This document shows positions 59,449 through 64,000 of a DNA stretch of 64,000 nucleotides, one piece after another (positions within the stretch are counted from its first letter, which is position 1; each line of letters opens with the position of its first letter). Under the pieces are notes generated by a model that was not told the DNA's origin, did no database searches, and saw only the letters and a list, made by a program, of their open reading frames with translations. The DNA is taken from the NCBI GenBank assembly GCA_051162045.1, contig JBISDI010000011.1. One strand, written 5' to 3'. Source of the stretch: Anaerozeibacter quisquiliarum (lineage in GTDB: Bacteria; Bacillota; Clostridia; Christensenellales; Aristaeellaceae). The translations under genes and the position numbers were made by a program.

Positions 59449-59477
59449 ATCATACACCCCAAAGCACCACCTGTCAA
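59449..59477 (-). promoter_or_regulatory. Promoter of the SatD/DUF3307 operon
   Basis: Minus strand perfect TTGACA (59477-59472), 17 bases, TATGAT (59454-59449). Confidence 0.7.
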
Positions 59478-59599
59478 CAAATTCGCCTTTTTGGGCTGAT
59501 TTGGTCCGTGTTGCACGAATTCGGGAAACTAATTCGGTATTTTCGGAGGGTGGATCTCCGTCGCCTTCGCTGCCTGCCGGTGAAATCTTTGCGCAATGA

Positions 59600-59628
59600 T
59601 TCACAAGCGCGCGCGTATGTGGTATAAT
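59600..59628 (+). promoter_or_regulatory. Promoter of the NifU-like/GGGtGRT pair
   Basis: TTCACA (59600-59605), 17 bases, TATAAT (59623-59628), about 45 bases before the start codon. Confidence 0.7.
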
Positions 59629-59673
59629 GATCGGTGACGGATTTACCCGCATAGGCAAAAGGGAGGACGAATG

Positions 59674-60366
59674 ATGCAGTACTCACATGAGATCGAGCAG
59701 ATGATCTGCGTGGCGAAGGGTCCCAACCATGGGGCCGCGCCGATCCCCGAGGAGGGCCGCTGGGTACAGGCCAGGGAAGTCAAGGATATTTCGGGCCTGA
59801 CGCATGGCGTGGGCTGGTGCGCGCCGCAGCAGGGCGCCTGCAAGCTGACGCTCAACGTAAAGGAGGGCGTCATCGAAGAGGCGCTGGTGGAGACCATCGG
59901 ATGCTCGGGCATGACCCACTCCGCCGCGATGGCCAGCGAGATCCTGCCGGGCAAGACCATCCTCGAGGCGCTCAACACGGACCTCGTGTGCGACGCCATC
60001 AACACCGCGATGCGCGAGCTGTTCCTGCAGATCGTGTACGGGCGCACCCAGAGCGCTTTTTCCGAGGACGGGCTGCCCATCGGCGCCGGGCTCGAGGATC
60101 TGGGCAAGGGCCTTCGTTCTCAGGTGGGCACCATGTACGGCACCCGCTTAAAGGGCCCGCGCTACCTCGAAATGGCCGAGGGCTATGTCATTTCCATCGC
60201 GCTGGACGAGGACGATCAGGTGTGCGGCTACAAGTTCCTCTCCCTCGGCAAGATGATGGACCAAATCAAGAAGGGCGTGTCCCCGAACGAGGCGTATGAG
60301 AAGAACATCGGCACCTACGGCCGCTACGAGGGCGCGGCCAAGCACATCGACCCGCGCAAGCAGTAA
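59674..60366 (+). CDS. NifU/IscU-like iron-sulfur scaffold protein
   Basis: 230 residues. Cys77 in TIGCSGMTHSAAMASEI matches the GCG.AIASS ligand loop of IscU/NifU. Cys56 (QQGACKL) and Cys106 (LVCDAINTAM) supply the other two positions of the three-Cys scaffold. Longer than IscU by a C-terminal region with LGKMMDQIKKGVSPNEAYE. ATG 59674 has GGGAGG 7 bases upstream; ATG 59671 is possible. Next gene is a GGGtGRT protein 18 bases on, a conserved partner in Firmicutes. Confidence 0.82.
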   Translation: MQYSHEIEQMICVAKGPNHGAAPIPEEGRWVQAREVKDISGLTHGVGWCAPQQGACKLTLNVKEGVIEEALVETIGCSGMTHSAAMASEILPGKTILEALNTDLVCDAINTAMRELFLQIVYGRTQSAFSEDGLPIGAGLEDLGKGLRSQVGTMYGTRLKGPRYLEMAEGYVISIALDEDDQVCGYKFLSLGKMMDQIKKGVSPNEAYEKNIGTYGRYEGAAKHIDPRKQ

Positions 60367-60384
60367 GGAATAGAGGTGAAATCA

Positions 60385-61380
60385 ATGATCCGTTTTGAAG
60401 GCTACGAGAGGCGTATCCATAAGGTTCAGCCGGTGCTCGAACAGTACGGCTTCAAGGATTTCGAGGCGACGCGCGAGTACACCCTCGGCAAGGGCGTCGA
60501 TGTGGACGCGATCGTGCGCGGCATCCAGCCCATCGCGTTCGACAACGCGGTGTGGGCCTACACGCTGGGCGCGGCGATCGCCATGAAGAAAGGCGCGAAG
60601 AACGCCGCCGCCGCCGCCGAGGCGATCGGCGAGGGCCTGCAGGCCTTCTGCGTACCGGGCTCGGTGGCCGACCAGCGCAAGGTGGGCCTGGGCCACGGCA
60701 ACCTGGCCGCGATGCTGCTGCGCGAAGAGACGCAGTGCTTCTGCTTCCTGGCCGGGCACGAGTCGTTTGCCGCCGCCGAGGGCGCGATCGGCATCGCGCG
60801 CAACGCCAACAAGGTGCGCAAGGCCCCGCTGCGCGTGATCCTGAACGGCCTGGGCAAGGACGCCGCCATGATTATCAGCCGCATCAACGGCTTCACCTAC
60901 GTCGAGACCAAGTTCGACTACGCCTCGAGCGACCTCAAGGTCGTGCGCGAGAAGGCATACTCCGACGGCGAGCGCGCCAAGGTGCGCTGCTTCGGCGCGG
61001 ACGACGTGCGCGAGGGCGTGGCCATCATGCACATGGAGAAGGTTGACGTGTCGATCACCGGCAACTCGACCAACCCCACCCGCTTCCAGCACCCGGTCGC
61101 CGGCACCTATAAAAAGGAGTGCACCGACCTCGGCAAGAAGTACTTCTCTGTGGCATCCGGCGGCGGCACCGGCCGCACGCTCCACCCCGACAACATGGCC
61201 GCCGGCCCCGCCTCCTACGGCATGACCGACACCATGGGCCGCATGCACTCCGACGCCCAGTTCGCGGGCAGCTCGTCGGTGCCGGCGCATGTCGAGATGA
61301 TGGGTCTCATTGGCATGGGCAACAACCCCATGGTCGGCGCGACCGTGGCCGTCGCCGTGGCGATCGAGCAAAACGCGTAA
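60385..61380 (+). CDS. GGGtGRT-family protein
   Basis: 331 residues, family named for the motif seen here as SGGGTGRTLHPDN near residue 258. Other conserved-looking stretches are KVGLGHGNLAAMLLREETQ, CFLAGHESFAAAEGAIGIA and SITGNSTNPTRFQHP. Soluble, Gly-rich, possibly nucleotide- or cofactor-binding. Function undescribed to my knowledge. AGAGGTG lies 6 bases before ATG 60385. Its link to a Fe-S scaffold suggests a role in cluster delivery or a Fe-S enzyme. Confidence 0.85.
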   Translation: MIRFEGYERRIHKVQPVLEQYGFKDFEATREYTLGKGVDVDAIVRGIQPIAFDNAVWAYTLGAAIAMKKGAKNAAAAAEAIGEGLQAFCVPGSVADQRKVGLGHGNLAAMLLREETQCFCFLAGHESFAAAEGAIGIARNANKVRKAPLRVILNGLGKDAAMIISRINGFTYVETKFDYASSDLKVVREKAYSDGERAKVRCFGADDVREGVAIMHMEKVDVSITGNSTNPTRFQHPVAGTYKKECTDLGKKYFSVASGGGTGRTLHPDNMAAGPASYGMTDTMGRMHSDAQFAGSSSVPAHVEMMGLIGMGNNPMVGATVAVAVAIEQNA

Positions 61381-61405
61381 ATCCGTGTAATTTTTTGACA
61401 AACGG

Positions 61406-61434
61406 TTGCCAAGTGGGGCCTGGTGTGCTATAAT
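61406..61434 (+). promoter_or_regulatory. Promoter of secG
   Basis: TTGCCA (61406-61411), 17 bases, TATAAT (61429-61434). A TTGACA at 61395-61400 is too far from the -10 to be used with it. Confidence 0.65.
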
Positions 61435-61483
61435 TCATTTTACTGTGTAATTGATGCGAAGCGTTTGAGGGGGTTTTTAGCGC

Positions 61484-61936
61484 ATGAGCGGCCTGCTGAT
61501 TTTCATCTATATCCTGTTGATCCTGCTGGCGATTGTGCTGGTCGTGTCGGTATTGATGCAGGAGGGCAACCGCGCGGGCCTGGGCGCCATCAGCGGCGGC
61601 GCGGAGACCTTCTTTGGCAAGTCCAAGGCCAAGGGCGTGCAGGGCAAGCTGCAGCTGATTACCAAGATCGGCGCCGGCGCGTTTATCGTGCTCGCCATCG
61701 TGGCCACGCTGCTGACCGCGCGCCAGAGCGCGCCGCAGACGCCCGCCGTTGTGCCCGAAGAGGCTGTGGAAGTAGCCCCCGAGGCGACCGCCGAAGCGGA
61801 AGCCGCCCAGCCGGAGCAGACCGCCGCGCCGGAAGCCACCGAGGCCCCCGCGGCGACCGAGGCTCCCGCGGCGACCGAGGCCCCCGCGGTCACGACGGCC
61901 CCCGAGACCCAACCGGAAGCCACGCCCGCCGCGTAA
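61484..61936 (+). CDS. secG: Preprotein translocase subunit SecG with long low-complexity tail
   Basis: SecYEG component that aids protein export. 150 residues; typical SecG is 70-110. Helix 1 (3-25), the conserved LMQEGNRAGLGAISGGAETFFG loop region, and helix 2 (about 60-80) are standard. Residues 85-150 are a low-complexity Ala/Pro/Glu/Thr tail with repeated EAPAAT units (three near-identical 18-base DNA repeats, 61843-61890). The tail is predicted to be disordered. A perfect terminator follows. Confidence 0.9.
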   Translation: MSGLLIFIYILLILLAIVLVVSVLMQEGNRAGLGAISGGAETFFGKSKAKGVQGKLQLITKIGAGAFIVLAIVATLLTARQSAPQTPAVVPEEAVEVAPEATAEAEAAQPEQTAAPEATEAPAATEAPAATEAPAVTTAPETQPEATPAA

Positions 61937-61962
61937 GCGAGGCGCGTTATCCCACGCAATAG

Positions 61963-61989
61963 AAGCCCGGCCGACAGGCCGGGCTTTTT
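61963..61989 (+). terminator. Rho-independent terminator of secG
   Basis: AAGCCCGGCC (61963-61972) pairs with GGCCGGGCTT (61977-61986), loop GACA, followed by TTTTT overlap to 61989. Confidence 0.9.
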
Positions 61990-61990
61990 C

Positions 61991-62060
61991 ATTTGCCCCC
62001 TTTTTCTTTCATCTGCTCCCTTATTTCTTTCGTTTGCTCCCCTATTTCTACCATTTGCCC
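61991..62060. repeat. Imperfect 21-bp direct repeats before the GH25 promoter
   Basis: Three and a third copies of a pyrimidine-rich unit (A/G)T(T/C)TGC(C/T)CCC(T/C)TATTTCT at 61991, 62011, 62032 and 62053. On the minus strand they read as seven-residue repeats (QxKEIxE-like), but no ribosome site supports translation. They lie directly upstream of the -35 box at 62063. Confidence 0.6.
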
Positions 62061-62062
62061 GC

Positions 62063-62091
62063 TTGACATTGGCAAAATATTACAGTACAAT
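62063..62091 (+). promoter_or_regulatory. Promoter of the GH25 gene
   Basis: TTGACA (62063-62068), 17 bases, TACAAT (62086-62091). Confidence 0.7.
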
Positions 62092-62127
62092 GACAATGAT
62101 GAATATTTTGATACAGAGGTGTGTTGA

Positions 62128-63882
62128 ATGATGAGGAACACTGCGCGCGCGTTGGCGCTCATGCTGCTCGCTGCGCTGCTGCTCGCCTCTGCGGTACCGG
62201 CGGCGGCCGAAACCGATTGGCGCACGCTGTACCGGCAGGTGCTGGAACGGGGACGGGGTACGAAACAACTGGCCGCGCCGGTCGACCTGACCGGCGACGG
62301 CGTGCCCGAGCTGGCCGTGGTGTCGACCGACCGGTCAGGCGTGGCGTCGATCCAGCTGTACACGGTCTCAGGCGGCGCGGCAACGCCCATGAGCGTCGAG
62401 GGCAAGGGGCTGGGCCTCGATACATTCAAGCTGCCGGGCACGCGTACGGCCGGCATGCAGCTGCGCATGGGCGCGTCCGGGCAAGCGTGCCTGGCGGTGG
62501 GGCTGACAGCCTCGGTAAAGGGACAGACTGTAAACATGCGGCTGGGCCTGACGGGCGCGGGCGTCGTGCACGCCGCGCGCCGGGCCTCAAACGGCCAGCA
62601 CCAATTGGACGGAAAGTCCGTGAGCGAAGCCCAACTGCTCAAGGGGCAGAAGGCGTTTGAGGCCGCGTACAAGAAGGTGGGCAACCTGCCGTCCGCCGCG
62701 TTCAGCGCGACCGCCAGCGCAAAGTCGCGCGCCAGCCGGGCAAACACGCTGATCAAGCGGTTTGTCTCCTTCTCCACGGCCAAGCGCGTCGGCCTGCCGA
62801 AGACCCAGGCTGCGCTGGGCGTGGGCGATAAGCTGACGCTCAAGGCGACCGTTTCCCCCGCCACGGCGGCGGCCGCGCTCAAGTGGAGCTCTTCTCATGA
62901 TGCGGTCGCGACGGTCGCGGGCGGGGTGGTGACCGCGCACGCGCAGGGAACGGCGACGATCTATGCCGAGGCCGCCGGCGGCGCGAAGGCGTCGTGCCAG
63001 GTGACGGTCACCGGGGCCAAGATCACCGGCATCAAGCTGGGCCTGAAGACGTTGACGCTGGTCAAGGGCTCAAGCCACACGCTCACGGCCACGGTTCAGC
63101 CCAAGGGCGTGCAGGGCGCCGTTTCCTGGTCGAGCGGCAACCGATCGATCGCACTGGTGGATTCAAACGGCACCGTGCAGGCGGTGGGCGCGGGCCAGGC
63201 GACCATTACGGCCAAGACCGCGAATGGCCTGACGGCTTCCTGCAAGCTGGTGGTAATCAACCGCGAGCCGATGATCGTCGACATCTCCTCGCACAACTAC
63301 ATCAGCACCGCTGGCTGGGACTGGAAAAAGATCAAGCAGAACGTCGATCTGCTGATTCTTCGCTGCGGCGTGACGCGCGAAAAGACCCAGCCCGTCGGCC
63401 CAAGCATCGATGTGAAATTCGACGACTACGCCAAGAAGTGCAAACAATACGGCATTCCGTTCGGGGTATATTACTACGGCATGTGCTCGGACGTCGAGAC
63501 CGCCAAGGCCGAGGCCAAGATCACCTGGGAGACCGCCGCCCCCTACGATCCGCTGTTCTACGTGTACGACGCGGAGGAGGCGCGCCTGACCAAGGCGATC
63601 ATCGAGACCTACATCGCAGAGCTGAGAGATCTGGGCGCGAAGAAGGTCGGCGCCTACATCGCGCACCACCGCTACAACCAATACAAGGTAGACCTAAAGC
63701 TGCTGGACTTTGTCTGGATCCCCCACTATGGCAAGAACGAGGGCTGGCCGATGTCCAAGCCCAAGTTCCCCTGCGATCTGCACCAATACTCGAGCATGGG
63801 CCGGGTAGAGGGCTTCCCGGGCCGGGTAGACGTGAACCGGCTGACGGGAACGAAGTCGCTGGCGTGGTTTACGGCTCGCTGA
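62128..63882 (+). CDS. Secreted GH25 muramidase with bacterial Ig-like domains
   Basis: 584 residues. Signal peptide 1-27 (cleavage AAA-ETD). N-terminal domain (about 28-200) has a DLTGDGVPELAVVS calcium-type motif as in FG-GAP/VCBS repeats. Two Big_2 (BIG2) domains follow (about 230-300 with LKWSSSHDAVATV, 305-380 with VSWSSGNRSIALV). GH25 catalytic domain from about 385: VDISSHNYI, ILRCGVTRE, GVYYYGMCSD and YVYDAEEA supply the Asp/Glu pair. It cleaves peptidoglycan outside the cell. AGAGGTG precedes the ATG pair. Confidence 0.92.
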   Translation: MMRNTARALALMLLAALLLASAVPAAAETDWRTLYRQVLERGRGTKQLAAPVDLTGDGVPELAVVSTDRSGVASIQLYTVSGGAATPMSVEGKGLGLDTFKLPGTRTAGMQLRMGASGQACLAVGLTASVKGQTVNMRLGLTGAGVVHAARRASNGQHQLDGKSVSEAQLLKGQKAFEAAYKKVGNLPSAAFSATASAKSRASRANTLIKRFVSFSTAKRVGLPKTQAALGVGDKLTLKATVSPATAAAALKWSSSHDAVATVAGGVVTAHAQGTATIYAEAAGGAKASCQVTVTGAKITGIKLGLKTLTLVKGSSHTLTATVQPKGVQGAVSWSSGNRSIALVDSNGTVQAVGAGQATITAKTANGLTASCKLVVINREPMIVDISSHNYISTAGWDWKKIKQNVDLLILRCGVTREKTQPVGPSIDVKFDDYAKKCKQYGIPFGVYYYGMCSDVETAKAEAKITWETAAPYDPLFYVYDAEEARLTKAIIETYIAELRDLGAKKVGAYIAHHRYNQYKVDLKLLDFVWIPHYGKNEGWPMSKPKFPCDLHQYSSMGRVEGFPGRVDVNRLTGTKSLAWFTAR

Positions 63883-63888
63883 CGCGAG

Positions 63889-63968
63889 GGCCTCGAAAGC
63901 TTTCCGCCCGGTTGCCCGTTCGCCCGCTTCGCGGGCTCCGGGCGGCCGGGCGGAAAGCTTTCGAGGCC
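63889..63968. terminator. Very long nested hairpin after the GH25 gene
   Basis: Perfect 23-base arms (63889-63911 and 63946-63968) enclose a second stem (CCCGC/GCGGG around 63923-63935). It starts 6 bases after the GH25 stop. Its size matches the other 23-24-base-arm hairpins at 8215, 36783 and 37731. Confidence 0.75.
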
Positions 63969-64000
63969 GTTTGGGTTACGGGGGAACGGGGCCGCCTGCT

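Noticed and set aside
61983..62073. Minus-strand 23-codon peptide with seven-residue repeats
   Set aside because: No ribosome-binding site and the DNA repeats explain the pattern; kept only as a repeat feature.

Overview
The window reads as chromosomal DNA from a high-GC, low-oxygen Gram-positive bacterium, most likely a gut-type Clostridia (Christensenellales/Oscillospirales-like). This rests on AAGGAGG ribosome sites with sigma-A type TTGACA/TATAAT promoters, a T-box leader on valS, a TPP riboswitch, SatD/DUF3307 genes, a NifU-like plus GGGtGRT pair, and many ABC transporters with 4-base ATGA/GTGA overlaps. No rRNA, tRNA, CRISPR array, integrase or transposase was seen. The species cannot be named from this sequence alone.

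Layout. 1-574: 5' end of an AGCS sodium:amino-acid symporter (minus). 662-6658: complete Opp/Dpp-type peptide transporter (SBP, two permeases, two ATPases) plus a small membrane protein. 6729-9588: MATE exporter, an orphan 107-aa protein and a Cof-type HAD phosphatase (all minus). 9604-10458: an SDR. 10637-19477: a long operon with an ATC-hydrolase-family enzyme, a LivJHMGF-type transporter, DhaK, DhaL, a CyuA/YhaM-type cysteine desulfidase and an XRE-cupin regulator. 19480-21375: GNAT and DUF2156 genes (minus). 21551-24947: TPP-riboswitch-controlled thiamine-precursor transporter followed by a TatD hydrolase. 25053-29271: accessory stretch of mostly unrecognised, partly secreted proteins, small membrane ORFs, repeats and a decayed amidase.

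29552-33009: response regulator, ABC exporter and short histidine kinase (antimicrobial-peptide sensing/immunity style). 32928-36604: a secreted protein, aroQ and a second ABC exporter. 36769-37796: two divergent XRE regulators whose promoters share a -35 region, flanked by inverted copies of a hairpin repeat. 37857-39901: a divergent tRNA-guanine transglycosylase-like gene with rsmH. 40108-43759: zinc-ribbon protein, patatin, L,D-transpeptidase. 43975-44737: an HPr-like protein without the active-site His, and a small partner. 44876-45360: gene remnant and a 150-bp tandem repeat. 45504-46379: XRE-membrane protein. 46522-53358: PfkB kinase and LacI regulator divergent from a GDPD-like hydrolase plus an ABC importer. 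53464-56401: valS with its T-box leader. 56417-59477: small proteins, superoxide dismutase, DUF3307 and SatD. 59600-61380: NifU-like scaffold plus GGGtGRT protein. 61406-63968: secG with a long Ala/Pro/Glu/Thr tail, and a GH25 lysozyme-like secreted protein.

The clearest candidate for an undescribed pathway is 10637-19477: uptake plus thiazoline-type hydrolysis, cysteine desulfuration and triose phosphorylation in one transcript. Second are the compact XRE/XRE switch with its bracketing hairpin repeats, and the NifU-like/GGGtGRT pair. Starts were chosen by ribosome-binding site and family alignment from memory; no database search was possible.
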